From the NCBI RefSeq assembly GCF_900108505.1, contig NZ_FNWU01000001.1, positions 558,001-622,000 on the forward strand: 64,000 bases of DNA, read 5' to 3'. Each line of letters opens with the position of its first letter. Positions within the stretch are counted from its first letter, which is position 1. Shown here in pieces: positions 1-9,088 of this stretch. This DNA is from Halopenitus malekzadehii. Its GTDB lineage: Archaea > Halobacteriota > Halobacteria > Halobacteriales > Haloferacaceae. The notes under the pieces are model-generated. The model was not told the origin of the DNA and made no database searches. It saw nothing but the letters and a program-made list of their open reading frames with translations. Position numbers and translations under genes: made by a program.

Positions 1-2
1 GC

Positions 3-542
3 GACGGGATCGAGGAGCGAATCGCGGAGTACGAGTCACAGAAGAAACGGACGTTTATGGACGCCTTCGAGTCGATCAACGACCACTTCGAGGACATCTT
101 CGAGCGCCTCTCCGCCGGGACCGGCGAACTCGTCTTAGAGAACCCCGAGGACCCCTTCGAGGAGGGACTCACGATGAAGGCCCAGCCGGCCGACAAGCCG
201 GTCCAGCGGCTCGACGCGATGTCCGGTGGCGAGAAGTCGCTGACCGCGCTGGCGTTCATCTTTGCCATCCAGCGGCACAACCCGGCACCCTTCTACGCGC
301 TCGACGAGGTCGACGCCTTCCTCGACGCGGTCAACGCCGAACGGGTCGGCGAGATGGTCCACGACCTGGCCGGCGAGGCGCAGTTCGTCGTGGTCTCACA
401 CCGCTCGGCGCTCCTCGAGCGCTCCGAGCGGGCGATCGGCGTGACGATGCAGGAGGACAACGTCTCCGCGGTGACGGGGATGCAGTTCGGCGCGGACGGC
501 GAGGAGGCCGACGGGGACGGGGAGGTGCCGGCCGATGACTGA
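3..542 (+). CDS. smc: Chromosome segregation ATPase SMC, C-terminal end (partial)
   Basis: C-terminal ATPase half of an SMC protein; the gene enters from outside the window, so only about 179 residues are visible. The ABC-type signature MSGGEKSLTALAF and the Walker B segment FYALDEVDAFLD, followed by a conserved VVSHR (His-loop) segment, identify the head domain that pairs with the N-terminal Walker A of the same chain. SMC compacts and segregates chromosomes with the kleisin ScpA, whose gene follows and overlaps by 8 bases (ATGACTGA). The C-terminal tail after the head is short and acidic, as in halophiles. Identification is secure; the hinge and coiled coils are off-window. Confidence 0.95.
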   Translation, partial: DGIEERIAEYESQKKRTFMDAFESINDHFEDIFERLSAGTGELVLENPEDPFEEGLTMKAQPADKPVQRLDAMSGGEKSLTALAFIFAIQRHNPAPFYALDEVDAFLDAVNAERVGEMVHDLAGEAQFVVVSHRSALLERSERAIGVTMQEDNVSAVTGMQFGADGEEADGDGEVPADD

Positions 543-1569
543 CGGCGAGGAGGAAACCGACGGCGGATACGTCCCCGAGATCGACCTCGCCGGCGAAGCC
601 GATGTTGACACGTCCGTGGCTGGAACGCCCACGGTCGGCGACGGGACGTCATCGGCCGGCGACGCCACGGCCGACGGCGACGCCACGGCCGACGGCGACG
701 CCACGGCCGACGGTGCCACGACCGACGACGCCACGGACGACGAGGTCGAACCGGTGGAGCTGCTCGTCCAACTGGCCGAGGAGGGCGAGATCGAGCCGTG
801 GGACATCGACATCGTGCAGGTGACGGACGCGTTCCTGGCCGAACTCGACGCCCGGGACCTGCGGACGACCGGACGGGCGCTGTTCTACGCGAGCGTCCTG
901 TTGCGGATGAAAAGCGACGCGATGCTCTCGGACGACGAGGAGGACGACGCCGACGAGCCGGAGTTGGAGCCCTGGGAGGCCGCGATGCGCGGCGAGGGAC
1001 GCCCGGGCGTCGGCGCCGGCGACGGGGACGGGGATCCGACCGACGGCGACGGGTTCGATCCGGTCGACCGCCTCGAGGCGGAGATGGACCGCCGGCTGGA
1101 TCGCAAGAACACCCGGGGGTCGCCCGAGACGCTCGACGAACTGGTCCGCGAGCTCCGGGAGGCCGAGCGCGGCTCGTGGTGGAAGCGATCGCGGGAGTAC
1201 GACACCTCGGAATCGCCACGGGGACACGACCGCGGGACGCAAACGCTCGACTACCGCGCCGCCGGCGACGTCCGCCGGGAGGGCGAGCCGACCGAGGGCG
1301 ACGTCACCGGCGGGACCCACGACGAGGACATCGAGGAGGTCATCGACGACGTCCGGACCGCAGTACGGACCCAGTACGACCAGGGCCGCACGGAGGTGCT
1401 GTTCGCGGAGATCGAGACGATCGGCGGGCGACCCTTTATGACCTACCTCGCGCTGTTGTTCCTCGCACACCGCGGCGGCGTCCGACTCCAGCAGGACGAC
1501 CTCTTCGGCGACCTGTGGATCCGGGACCCGACCGCAGCCACCGTCGAGGCGGAAGCGATCGCAGACTGA
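535..1569 (+). CDS. scpA: Segregation and condensation protein ScpA (kleisin)
   Basis: 344-residue kleisin that bridges the SMC heads. The N-terminal domain typical of ScpA starts near residue 70 (EPVELLVQLAEEGEIEPWDIDIVQVTD split by the usual helix), with LRMKSDAML shortly after. The C-terminal winged-helix part runs from about residue 265 to the end (TEVLFAEIETIGGRPFMTYLALLFLAHRG in pieces). Before the conserved region there is a haloarchaeal acidic extension containing four tandem copies of an 18-bp unit (about 655-718) that encodes GDATAD repeats. The gene overlaps the end of smc by 8 bases, so the two are almost certainly co-transcribed and translationally coupled. The start ATG at 535 is chosen for this coupling. 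Confidence 0.93.
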   Translation: MTDGEEETDGGYVPEIDLAGEADVDTSVAGTPTVGDGTSSAGDATADGDATADGDATADGATTDDATDDEVEPVELLVQLAEEGEIEPWDIDIVQVTDAFLAELDARDLRTTGRALFYASVLLRMKSDAMLSDDEEDDADEPELEPWEAAMRGEGRPGVGAGDGDGDPTDGDGFDPVDRLEAEMDRRLDRKNTRGSPETLDELVRELREAERGSWWKRSREYDTSESPRGHDRGTQTLDYRAAGDVRREGEPTEGDVTGGTHDEDIEEVIDDVRTAVRTQYDQGRTEVLFAEIETIGGRPFMTYLALLFLAHRGGVRLQQDDLFGDLWIRDPTAATVEAEAIAD

Positions 1570-1614
1570 CCGCGGCCATCGCTCCCCGTCGTCATCGGCA
1601 GCACGTCGGCGACG

Positions 1615-2382
1615 TCACGCCGGATCGTCGTGATCACGGGCGGCAACGTATCGATCGTGGATGCGGTCGAGATGGGAACGCCCCGTCTCCGTCGACACGC
1701 TTCGACGAGCCGTCACGAAGAACTCGTCGAGCGCGTCGTACTCGGCGAACGCGTCCGCCGTCGGAGCGCCCGACGCCGGATCGTCCGTCGTCGGATCGTC
1801 GGCCGATGAGTCGGCCTGGTCGTATCGATCCGCACGCTCGTAGACGAGCGCTTGGAGGCACATGTCCACCACGTCGAGATCCTTGACGACCCGCGCCTCG
1901 GGACGGTCCCGGCGTTCGTAAGTCTCCCAGTCCGCACGGAGTCGCTCGGCGGCGTCGAAGGGCGCAGTCAGGTCGGCAACCGCACCGCGTTCGGCGGCCG
2001 CCTGCTCGTCCGCGTCGGGAAGCGATTCGGCGGCTTCGGGATCGGCGCGGGTGGGGACGTCGCCGGTTTCGGCCTCGCCGAGGTCGTGGACCACCGCCAT
2101 CCGGAGGGCGGCATCGAGGTCCAGGTCGGGGAACTCGTCGGTGAACGTCTCGCCGATCGCGACGACGAGATAGGCGACCCCCCACGAGTGGGCAGCGACC
2201 GACTCCGGATCGTGGACGCCCCGAAGCGCCCAGCCCGTTCGCGTCTCGTCCTTCAGCGCGAGCGCGTCACACAGCGCCTCGATCGCCGATTCGCTGACCG
2301 TCGTCGCCCGAGAGTCATCGGCGTCGTCGTCGAAGTCGGTATCGGTGTCGAGGTCGCCATCGGCCGCGGGGTCATCCGTCAT
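1615..2382 (-). CDS. HD-domain phosphohydrolase (YfbR/HDDC2-like nucleotidase)
   Basis: 255-residue metal-dependent HD hydrolase. The histidine of AAHSWGVAYL, the HD pair in MAVVHDLGEAETGDVP and the later aspartate in VVKDLDVVDMCLQALVYE match the H...HD...D layout of the YfbR/HDDC2 5'-deoxynucleotidase group. An acidic, D/A-rich N-terminus of about 30 residues is a halophile extension. It lies 4 bases downstream of the phosphoribosyltransferase gene on the same strand, which suggests a small operon for nucleotide salvage or clean-up. The exact substrate (dNMP or another phosphomonoester) cannot be read from the sequence. Confidence 0.8.
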   Translation of the reverse strand: MTDDPAADGDLDTDTDFDDDADDSRATTVSESAIEALCDALALKDETRTGWALRGVHDPESVAAHSWGVAYLVVAIGETFTDEFPDLDLDAALRMAVVHDLGEAETGDVPTRADPEAAESLPDADEQAAAERGAVADLTAPFDAAERLRADWETYERRDRPEARVVKDLDVVDMCLQALVYERADRYDQADSSADDPTTDDPASGAPTADAFAEYDALDEFFVTARRSVSTETGRSHLDRIHDRYVAARDHDDPA

Positions 2383-2386
2383 CGGA

Positions 2387-3082
2387 TCACTGGACCAGCC
2401 GCCACTCGCCGTCGCCTGCCATCTCGATCACGTCCCGACGCTCCATCTCGGTGAGCACCTCCGCGAGACGGTCGGGTTGGGCGATCTCCATCTCGATGCG
2501 GTCGATCCCGTGGTACTCGGCGAGCACGGCGCGGACGTCGGCCTCGGAGAACGTCGTCTCCGGGGCACGCTCCATCGCGCCGGCGATCAGGTCGATTATG
2601 TCCTCGATGAAGTTCCACGGGTAGACGACCCACGTCCACTCCGCGAGGCGCTCGCCGACGAAGTCGGGATCGAACTCCGAGGTGCCGAGCAGCTGGAGGG
2701 TCGCCGTTCGGACGGTTCCGGCGTCGCGGTCGGTGACGTATTCCTCGGCACGCCGGATGGATCCGCCGGTGTCGGCGATGTCGTCGATGATCAGCACGTC
2801 CTTGTTCGCGACGCTACCCTCCGGCATCGGGTAGCGCACCTGGGGTTCGTCGGCCTTCTCGCCGGTGCCGACGTAATGTTCCATCTTCAGGCTGGTGAGG
2901 TCGTCGAGCCCGAGGAAATCGCAGGTACACCGGCCGGCGAACCAGCCGCCGCGGGCGAGCGCGACGACGACGTCCGGCTCGAAGGACGCGCGTTTGACCT
3001 GGTTCGAGACGGTCCGACAGAGCCCGTAGATGTACTCCCAGTTGGTGATCGTGCAGTCGAAATCGTCCGGGAGGTCGCTCAT
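2387..3082 (-). CDS. Purine-type phosphoribosyltransferase
   Basis: 231-residue type I phosphoribosyltransferase. The PRPP-binding loop VLIIDDIADTGGS (about residues 134-146) is diagnostic, and VVVALARGGWFAGR upstream fits the PRTase pyrophosphate loop. The C-terminal third is an extension that resembles a small winged-helix segment (residues 185-231). Known haloarchaeal relatives are annotated as hypoxanthine/guanine-type or generic PRTases; the base specificity is not evident here. It is the first gene of a probable two-gene unit with the HD hydrolase (4-base gap). Confidence 0.85.
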   Translation of the reverse strand: MSDLPDDFDCTITNWEYIYGLCRTVSNQVKRASFEPDVVVALARGGWFAGRCTCDFLGLDDLTSLKMEHYVGTGEKADEPQVRYPMPEGSVANKDVLIIDDIADTGGSIRRAEEYVTDRDAGTVRTATLQLLGTSEFDPDFVGERLAEWTWVVYPWNFIEDIIDLIAGAMERAPETTFSEADVRAVLAEYHGIDRIEMEIAQPDRLAEVLTEMERRDVIEMAGDGEWRLVQ

Positions 3083-3198
3083 TCGTGTGCGGAACTGGCG
3101 GGCCGGTCCTCATAAGCGTATCCGACGAGTCGTGGCAGTCGTCGATGGAGGATCCCACTCCCCGATCGCTTTTCGGGCGGGACCGCAAACGACGGCCG

Positions 3199-3687
3199 AT
3201 GACCGACGCACCCAAACTCGACACGGTCGATCACGAGACGCATCTCCGTCGGGCGATCGAGCTGGCCCGGGTGGCCGCCGACCGCGGCGACGAGCCGTTC
3301 GGATCGGTGCTCGTCCGCGACGACCGGATCGTCGCCGAGGCGTCGAACCGGGTCCACACTGCCGACGACGTCCGACGCCATCCCGAACTCGATCTCGCCG
3401 CGCGCGCCGTCCGCGACGCCACGCCGGCCGAACGCGCACGGACCGTGATGTACACGAGTACCGAACCCTGTCCGATGTGCTCGGGCGGGATCCGGTCGGC
3501 GGGGCTCGGTCGCGTCGTCTACGCCGTCGGGAGCGATGAGATCGCCGAGTTTCAGGGTGAACCGATGCCGCCAGTTCGGTCACGGGACGTGCTCGCAGGC
3601 GTCACCGAGGTCGTCGGACCGGTGTCGAACGCGGCCGGCCGCACCGTCCATACGGAATACGGGTGGGACGGCCGGCGTGACGACTAG
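3199..3687 (+). CDS. Cytidine/guanine-type nucleoside deaminase
   Basis: 162-residue zinc-dependent deaminase of the CDA fold. The zinc and proton-shuttle motif is H-P-E (in RRHPELDL), followed by the second motif EPCPMCSGGIR with both cysteines, so the active site is complete although the usual HAE is changed to HPE. The tail ...HTEYGW is typical of guanine deaminase or TadA-like family members; a nucleobase such as guanine or cytosine is the likely substrate, but the family is hard to split by eye. An in-frame upstream ATG exists at 3085, but 3199 starts the conserved domain directly and is preferred. It is divergent from the PRTase gene, consistent with purine salvage. Confidence 0.82.
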   Translation: MTDAPKLDTVDHETHLRRAIELARVAADRGDEPFGSVLVRDDRIVAEASNRVHTADDVRRHPELDLAARAVRDATPAERARTVMYTSTEPCPMCSGGIRSAGLGRVVYAVGSDEIAEFQGEPMPPVRSRDVLAGVTEVVGPVSNAAGRTVHTEYGWDGRRDD

Positions 3688-3767
3688 CGGGATGGCGGCT
3701 GATCGAAGGGAAAAAGACGGCTCGAAAACACGGGACCGCCGGAACGTGCGACCGCCGGGTCGCTGAA

Positions 3768-4052
3768 CTACTCGATGTGGCCTTCGCGGCGGAGCTGGTC
3801 GGCCGCCGAGTCGTCGTAGCGCCACTCGATGTTCGCCTTCTCGTCCTGGAAGCTCCAGGGCTCGGCGAGGACGACGTCGTCCCGGTTGATCCAGTTTCGG
3901 TACTTCATTCGACCCGGAATCCGTCCCATCCGCTCGACGCCGTCGGCGCATCGCAGCCGCACGCGGCTGTGGCCGAGCATCTCGGTCACAACGGCGAATA
4001 CCTGATCGTCGTTGGGCATTCGGAGGTCCCGACGCCCGCTTTGTTCGCTCAC
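3768..4052 (-). CDS. eif1A: Translation initiation factor aIF-1A
   Basis: 94-residue archaeal homologue of eIF1A, which binds the small-subunit A site and helps place the initiator tRNA. An S1-like OB fold is recognisable from [21 protein letters not shown] through [13 protein letters not shown] to [18 protein letters not shown]. Translation probably begins at a GTG (4052); an internal ATG at 4019 (MPNDDQ) would remove eleven residues that are usually present in haloarchaeal aIF-1A. A TATA-like element on the minus strand at 4074-4080 lies about 22-28 nt before the GTG, fitting a leaderless transcript. The initiator tRNA gene lies close by on the same strand. Confidence 0.95.
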   Translation of the reverse strand: MSEQSGRRDLRMPNDDQVFAVVTEMLGHSRVRLRCADGVERMGRIPGRMKYRNWINRDDVVLAEPWSFQDEKANIEWRYDDSAADQLRREGHIE

Positions 4053-4221
4053 ACACTTGATACGCTCCGGTCACGTATAAGGGGTTGGATCGTGAGACCG
4101 ACTGCCACGTGCTTCGTCGGGTGGATATTCGGGCCGAACACGGCGACCGCGAGAACCGACACGACGGTGACACGATCGGCTATTCCGGCGTAAAAACGCG
4201 ATCTCGAAAAACGATTGGGAG

Positions 4222-4296
4222 TAGCGGGAAGTGGATTTGAACCACCGATCTCCGGGTTATGAGCCCGGCGGAATCTCCTGGCTATCCCATCCCGCT
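4222..4296 (-). tRNA. Initiator tRNA-Met (CAT)
   Basis: 75-nt cloverleaf on the minus strand. The acceptor stem AGCGGGA pairs with TCCCGCT, giving an A1-U72 pair; the anticodon stem has three consecutive G-C pairs around the loop CTCATAA; the T-arm contains GGTTCAAATCC. The A1-U72 and GGG/CCC features are those of archaeal initiator tRNA rather than elongator tRNA-Met. The discriminator is A, and the terminal CCA is not encoded. No intron is visible. Confidence 0.96.
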
Positions 4297-4413
4297 ACTG
4301 GAACGAAAACGAGTCCAACGGTTAAGGGTTGTGATTCGACTGCCGTATGCGAGTTAACCGCGTGCGAAACGTTCCATCACTTATAAATGGTTCGTGCGGC
4401 TGAAACGGTCGTC

Positions 4414-4872
4414 TCACCGGGTAGCGGCCACGCGCCAGGTGAACAGGCTCTCGGTGACGTAGTTGACGACGAAGGAGACGCCGATGGCGATGGGCATCGT
4501 CACCACCGCCCAGACGTCGGTGCCGGCCACGAGCACTTCGACGTCGAGGCCGGTCAGCGACCACACGACGAGGAACTGCACGGCGAGTCCCCCGGATCGG
4601 ACGACGTTCGACCGGATCAGCCGGCGGATCTTCGCGGCGCGGCCGGGCGCGCCCTGGCCGTCGAAGGTCCAGGCGTCGTTTATCAGGAACATCACGATGA
4701 TCGCGCACTCGGTCCCGACCACCTTCGCCCACTGCGGCTCCAGCAGGGCCGTGAGGGTGAGCGCCGAGCTGATCGGCAGGTCGATCATCGCGCCGAGCGC
4801 GCCCACCGAGAGGAACCTCCCAAACCGAGCGCCGGTCGCGAGCTCGTCGAGGGTGTCCTCGAGGATACTCAC
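4414..4872 (-). CDS. GtrA-family membrane protein
   Basis: 152-residue protein with four predicted membrane segments (FGRFLSVGALGAMIDLPIS..., VVGTECAIIVMFLINDAWTF, GGLAVQFLVVWSLTGL, WAVVTMPIAIGVSFVVNYV). The N-terminal FGRFLSVGALG and the central NDAWTF are typical of GtrA proteins, which are thought to flip or hand over polyprenyl-linked sugars. The start is GTG at 4872, overlapping the stop of the upstream glycosyltransferase gene (GTGA). Pairing of GT2 and GtrA is common in archaeal and bacterial glycosylation loci, so the two probably act together on a lipid-linked sugar. Confidence 0.85.
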   Translation of the reverse strand: MSILEDTLDELATGARFGRFLSVGALGAMIDLPISSALTLTALLEPQWAKVVGTECAIIVMFLINDAWTFDGQGAPGRAAKIRRLIRSNVVRSGGLAVQFLVVWSLTGLDVEVLVAGTDVWAVVTMPIAIGVSFVVNYVTESLFTWRVAATR

Positions 4873-5675
4873 GTCGGCTCCCTCCGTCCATCGCGTCCGG
4901 CCGTCCCGTGCAGCCGATCCAACAGTGACGGTCCGGGGTCGATCGGGAGCAGTCGGTGGAGCCGGCTCCCGGAGACGACCGCGGACCGGTGGTGGGCCAC
5001 CGCGAGCCCGCGGAACATCCGGACGGTGTCACGGACCGGATCGACCGTCGATCCGGGCTGGTCCTCCCAGCTGATCGGGACCTCACGGATACGGGCGCCG
5101 TACGCGCCCGCAAGCGCGACGAGTTCGATGTCCCAGGCGAATCCCGGTTCGTAGACGTCGTCCCGCACCCGACGCCACGTCTCGGCGGTCATCGCCTTCG
5201 CGCCACACTGGTAGTCGTACAGCGACGGACCGAGAACGCGGCGGGCAAGCCACGCGAACCCGTCGCCGAGCGCGCGCCGGAGCACGGTCTGGTGGGACTG
5301 AACGACCGCCTCCGGGTGTCGCCTGGAGCCGACCGCGAGGTCGGCCGTGCCGTCGAGAACGGGATCGATGACGGCTGCGGCCGCGTCGGCGTCGGTCGCC
5401 CCGTCGGCGTCGAAAAAGGCGAGGACGTCGGTCTCGAGCGCCTCGAACCCCGCCGTTATCGCGGTGCCCTTTCCCCGGCGACGATCGACCGCGTTGACGT
5501 GGGCGGGAAGGTCGGATGCGTCCTGAAGCGCGTCGCGAACGGCCGGCTCGGGATCGTCGAGTTCGATCCGGATCGTCTCCGGGTCGAGCCCATCGTCGAG
5601 CGACCGGACGTACGCCATCAGTCGGTCGACGTCGGGGCGAAACGCGGGGACGACGATCCCGAGCGTCGCGGACAT
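4869..5675 (-). CDS. Family 2 glycosyltransferase (dolichyl-phosphate sugar synthase-like)
   Basis: 268-residue cytosolic GT-A glycosyltransferase. The N-terminal IVVPAF strand, the DRRRGKGTAI segment, the metal-binding AFFDADGATDAD and the LYDYQCGAKAM / FAWDIELV region follow the DPM1-like GT2 pattern that loads a nucleotide sugar onto polyprenyl or dolichyl phosphate. ATG at 5675 (MSATLGIVVPAF) is chosen because the upstream in-frame extension to 5729 has no family similarity. It is translationally coupled to the GtrA gene downstream. The donor sugar and acceptor are unknown. Confidence 0.85.
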   Translation of the reverse strand: MSATLGIVVPAFRPDVDRLMAYVRSLDDGLDPETIRIELDDPEPAVRDALQDASDLPAHVNAVDRRRGKGTAITAGFEALETDVLAFFDADGATDADAAAAVIDPVLDGTADLAVGSRRHPEAVVQSHQTVLRRALGDGFAWLARRVLGPSLYDYQCGAKAMTAETWRRVRDDVYEPGFAWDIELVALAGAYGARIREVPISWEDQPGSTVDPVRDTVRMFRGLAVAHHRSAVVSGSRLHRLLPIDPGPSLLDRLHGTAGRDGRREPT

Positions 5676-5824
5676 ACCGGTCGATACCCGGCCACCGCTA
5701 AAAAACGCCGTGACTCGCCACGCGGACACGCGACCACGCCGGCGGCGGTGAACCGTCGTGGGACCGCCGGTTCCACACCGGCCCGACCCGAAGGGATTAC
5801 ACCGTGGCCGGGTCTTCCGGGGAT

Positions 5825-8275
5825 ATGGAGGTCCTGCTGGTCGGACGGTGGCTTCTCACGGTCGCAGTCCTTGCGGCGCTTGCGATCCCGATCGCGGCGC
5901 GGCTGTTTCGGTGGACGCCCGGGCGCGGCATCGGGCTCGCGCCGATCCTCGCGGTCGCCATCCTCACGACCGTTGGCTATTGGGTCGGTCGCGTCAGCTT
6001 CGGCGTCGATGCCCTTGCCGCCGGACTCCTCGTCCTCGGCGTCGGCTCGCTGGCTGCGTCGATCGACCTCGAGGCGGCTCGGCGGGGATCGCTCGCGATC
6101 GCGGACGATGCGTTCCCGGCCGACCGGCGGACAGCCGGGTCCGCGGCCGTCGTGTTTCTCTGTGCGTTCGCGCTCGTCCTGGCTATCCGTGCTGCGGACC
6201 CGGCGATCGCCGCCGTCGGTGGGGAGAAGTTCCTTGACTACAGCCTGCTGCGGAGTCTGCTCAGGGCCGAAACGCTGCCGCCGCTCGACCCCTGGTTCGC
6301 CGGCGAGACGGTGAACTACTACTACGGCGGCCACCTCGCGGCCGCGCTGATGACGATCCTGTCGGGAGTCCCACCCGCGTACGCGTACAACCTCGCGCTG
6401 GCGACCGTCTACGCCTGTCTGATCGCCGCCGTCTTCGAACTCGCCCGCGGGATCGCCGCGGACCGGATCGACGCCGACCCGGAGACAGCCGATCGGAACG
6501 CCGACGACCCGGAGGCAACCGACCGGATCGCCACCGGTGCCGGTGTCGCCACGGCCGTGGCCGTCGGGCTGGCGAGCAATCTCGCCACGGTGCGGTCGCT
6601 GCTCGCACGCGTCGGCTCGGGAGCGACCGCCGAGGCGGAGCCGTTCCACTACTGGGACGCGAGCCGGGTCATCGAGGGAACGATAAACGAGTTCCCGTTC
6701 TTCGCGTTCCTCAACGGCGACCTTCACGCACATATGATGGGCGCACCGTTCCTCGTGCTCGGGGCGGCGCTCGCCTACGCCTATTGGCGGACCTCCGAAT
6801 CGGCGCTGCGCCGTCGCCGACTGCTCGTCTTCGGCGCGATCCCCGTCCTCGGCGGGACCATCGCGGTGGTTCACACCTGGGACCTGGCGACGCTTTTCGG
6901 GATCCTCTGGCTGGCCGTAGCGTTCGCGCCCGCCCGCCCGCTCACGCTGTTTCCGGTCGGCGACGTCCTGCCGACCGGCGACGGTCCCTCGATCGGCGAC
7001 GTCCCCCCGGATGACGGCGAATCCGGCGTCGGTGTTGGACCCCCTCGATCGGTTCTCCGGACCGAGGTCGAACGAACCGGCGGCGCGATCGCGGTGACCG
7101 TAGTCGCAGCCGGGATCGCCGGAGTCCTCGCGGCACCGTTCCTGCTCGGCGCGAGCAGCGGCCAGGAGCCGGCGCTCGTTCCCCCGGATCAGCGATCGGG
7201 ACTCGGGGGGCTACTCACGGTCCACGGCGCGTTCCTCGCGGCGTTTCTCGCGTTCCTCGCCGGCCGGCTCGTCGGGACCGGACCGCGAACGACCGGCGGT
7301 GACCGCTCGCCGTCGGCCGGGTGCGGCTCGCTCCTCGTCGGGGTCGCCGCGGTCGTGGCGAGCGGCCTCCTCGCCGGCGTCCCCGCGATCGCAGTCGTTG
7401 TCCCGCCGCTCGTTCTTGGCTGGGTCGCGCTGCGGGCAGACCGCGGGGCGAACTTCGAAACGGTCCTGATCGTCGGCGGCGCCGGACTGGTCGGGCTCGT
7501 GGAGATCGTCCACCTGGCCGAACAGGCCGGACCGGGCCGGCTCAACACCGTCTTCAAGACGTACTTTCAGGTCTGGACGTTGTGGGGGATCGCCGTCGGC
7601 GTCGTCCTCGCGGAGCTCTGGTCGAGAGGGTTCAGGGGCGTTACCGCCGGTCGGACGGCCCGCGTTCGGCGATCTGCGGCAACGGTCTTGCCGAAGGGGA
7701 GAACCCTCGCGCGCGCTCTCGTCGCCCTGCTCGTCGTCTCGACGCTTCCGTACGCCGCGCTCGCGCTCGACGCACACTTCGACCGGCACGACGTCGGGAC
7801 CCTCGACGCGACCGCCTTCGTCGCTATCGAACACCCAGAGGAAGCACCGGCGATCGCGTGGATCGATGAGCACGCGACACGCGAGGACGTGCTGTTGGAG
7901 GCACCCGGAACGACCCGGTCGCCCGAGGGGCTCGCGCGGGCGGCCGAGCCCGGGATGTACACCTGGCGGGCGAATCCGGCCTCCTCGCTGACCGGGATTC
8001 CGACCGTCGCGGGGTGGGACCACGAGGTCGGCTACCGCGGCGTCGAGCCCTACGAGCGCCGCGTTACGGCCGTCGACCGGGCGTATGCCGGGACGACGGT
8101 CGAGCGCGTCCGAACGCTCGACGCCTACGACGTGACCTACGTGTGGGTCGGGCCGACGGAGCGCGAGCGGTACGGGGAGGACGTCGCGTTCGACCACCTC
8201 GAGGGCGTGTCGGTCGCCACCGAGACCGATCGCGTGACGGTCTACCGGGTCGATCAGGACGCGTTACCGGGGTGA
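5825..8275 (+). CDS. DUF2298 (YYY-motif) polytopic membrane protein
   Basis: 816-residue membrane protein with around a dozen hydrophobic segments and a soluble C-terminal region of about 150 residues. The signature VNYYYGGHLAAAL and the later NEFPFFAFLNGDLHAHMM match the DUF2298 / Chlor_Arch_YYY family of archaea and chloroflexi, usually regarded as glycosyltransferase-like. The C-terminal part has alternating residues resembling the periplasmic domains of C-type oligosaccharyl or mannosyl transferases (inference). ATG 5825 is preferred over GTG 5804. It stands divergent from the GT2/GtrA pair, suggesting a shared role in cell-surface glycosylation. Confidence 0.82.
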   Translation: MEVLLVGRWLLTVAVLAALAIPIAARLFRWTPGRGIGLAPILAVAILTTVGYWVGRVSFGVDALAAGLLVLGVGSLAASIDLEAARRGSLAIADDAFPADRRTAGSAAVVFLCAFALVLAIRAADPAIAAVGGEKFLDYSLLRSLLRAETLPPLDPWFAGETVNYYYGGHLAAALMTILSGVPPAYAYNLALATVYACLIAAVFELARGIAADRIDADPETADRNADDPEATDRIATGAGVATAVAVGLASNLATVRSLLARVGSGATAEAEPFHYWDASRVIEGTINEFPFFAFLNGDLHAHMMGAPFLVLGAALAYAYWRTSESALRRRRLLVFGAIPVLGGTIAVVHTWDLATLFGILWLAVAFAPARPLTLFPVGDVLPTGDGPSIGDVPPDDGESGVGVGPPRSVLRTEVERTGGAIAVTVVAAGIAGVLAAPFLLGASSGQEPALVPPDQRSGLGGLLTVHGAFLAAFLAFLAGRLVGTGPRTTGGDRSPSAGCGSLLVGVAAVVASGLLAGVPAIAVVVPPLVLGWVALRADRGANFETVLIVGGAGLVGLVEIVHLAEQAGPGRLNTVFKTYFQVWTLWGIAVGVVLAELWSRGFRGVTAGRTARVRRSAATVLPKGRTLARALVALLVVSTLPYAALALDAHFDRHDVGTLDATAFVAIEHPEEAPAIAWIDEHATREDVLLEAPGTTRSPEGLARAAEPGMYTWRANPASSLTGIPTVAGWDHEVGYRGVEPYERRVTAVDRAYAGTTVERVRTLDAYDVTYVWVGPTERERYGEDVAFDHLEGVSVATETDRVTVYRVDQDALPG

Positions 8276-8376
8276 CCCAGCAAGCCGAGTCCGCGGGAGT
8301 GACGTGTTTCCACCGCACCGCGCCGGCGTGGATCGACTTCGAACCGTTCAACCCGTCGCGGCGGATCGGGATCGGT

Positions 8377-9063
8377 ATGGGAACCAGACGGGAGACGCGC
8401 GAGGCGCAGGCCCGCGAGGTGATCGACCGGCTCGAGGAGGAGTACCCCGACTCGACGATCTCGCTCCGGTATTCGAACCGGCTCGAGCTGTTGATCGCGG
8501 TCGTGTTGTCGGCACAGTGTACCGACGAGCGCGTCAACACGGTCTGTGCGGACCTCTTCGAGAAGTACGAGACGGCCGAGGACTACGCGGCCGCCGACCA
8601 GGAGAAACTGGCCGAGGACATCTCCTCGATCACCTACTACAACAACAAGGCGAAATACATCCGGTCGGCCGCACGGGACATCATCGAGGAGCACGACGGC
8701 GAGGTCCCCGACACGATGGACGAGCTGACGGAGCTGGCGGGCGTCGGACGCAAGACGGCCAACGTCGTCCTCCAACACGGTCACGACGTCGTCGAGGGTA
8801 TCGTCGTCGACACCCACGTTCAGCGCCTCTCCCGACGGCTCGGGCTGACCGAGGAGACGTCCCCGAAGCGGATCGAGGCGGACCTGACGGGGATCGTTCC
8901 GCAAGCGAAGTGGCAGGAGTTTACACACTTGTTCATCGACCACGGACGAGCGACCTGCACCGCGCGGAACCCGGACTGTGGGGACTGCGTGCTCGAGGAC
9001 GTCTGCCCGTCCTCGAAGGCGGATCACGACGTCGATCTGGCCAGCGGCGAGCCCTGGACGTAG
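8377..9063 (+). CDS. nth: Endonuclease III
   Basis: 228-residue base-excision repair DNA glycosylase/AP lyase. The helix-hairpin-helix ELAGVGRKTANVVL carries the catalytic lysine, VDTHVQRLSRRLGL carries the catalytic aspartate, and the C-terminal CTARNPDC...CVLEDVC gives the C-x6-C-x2-C-x5-C ligand set for the 4Fe-4S cluster. It removes oxidised pyrimidines such as thymine glycol. The upstream in-frame sequence belongs to another frame of the DUF2298 gene, so ATG 8377 is chosen; length and motifs are normal for the family. Confidence 0.95.
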   Translation: MGTRRETREAQAREVIDRLEEEYPDSTISLRYSNRLELLIAVVLSAQCTDERVNTVCADLFEKYETAEDYAAADQEKLAEDISSITYYNNKAKYIRSAARDIIEEHDGEVPDTMDELTELAGVGRKTANVVLQHGHDVVEGIVVDTHVQRLSRRLGLTEETSPKRIEADLTGIVPQAKWQEFTHLFIDHGRATCTARNPDCGDCVLEDVCPSSKADHDVDLASGEPWT

Positions 9064-9088
9064 CGGATCGGACGGGGACGTCCGCCGC

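Noticed and set aside
293-1219. Long Arg/Pro-rich minus-strand frame opposite smc-scpA
   Set aside because: Typical GC-rich antisense shadow with no family features; smc and scpA are certain.
4378-4388. TATA-like CTTATAAATGG as a promoter of a plus-strand gene
   Set aside because: The plus-strand frame that follows is an antisense shadow of GtrA; it may serve the minus strand, but the distance to the tRNA is too long to claim.
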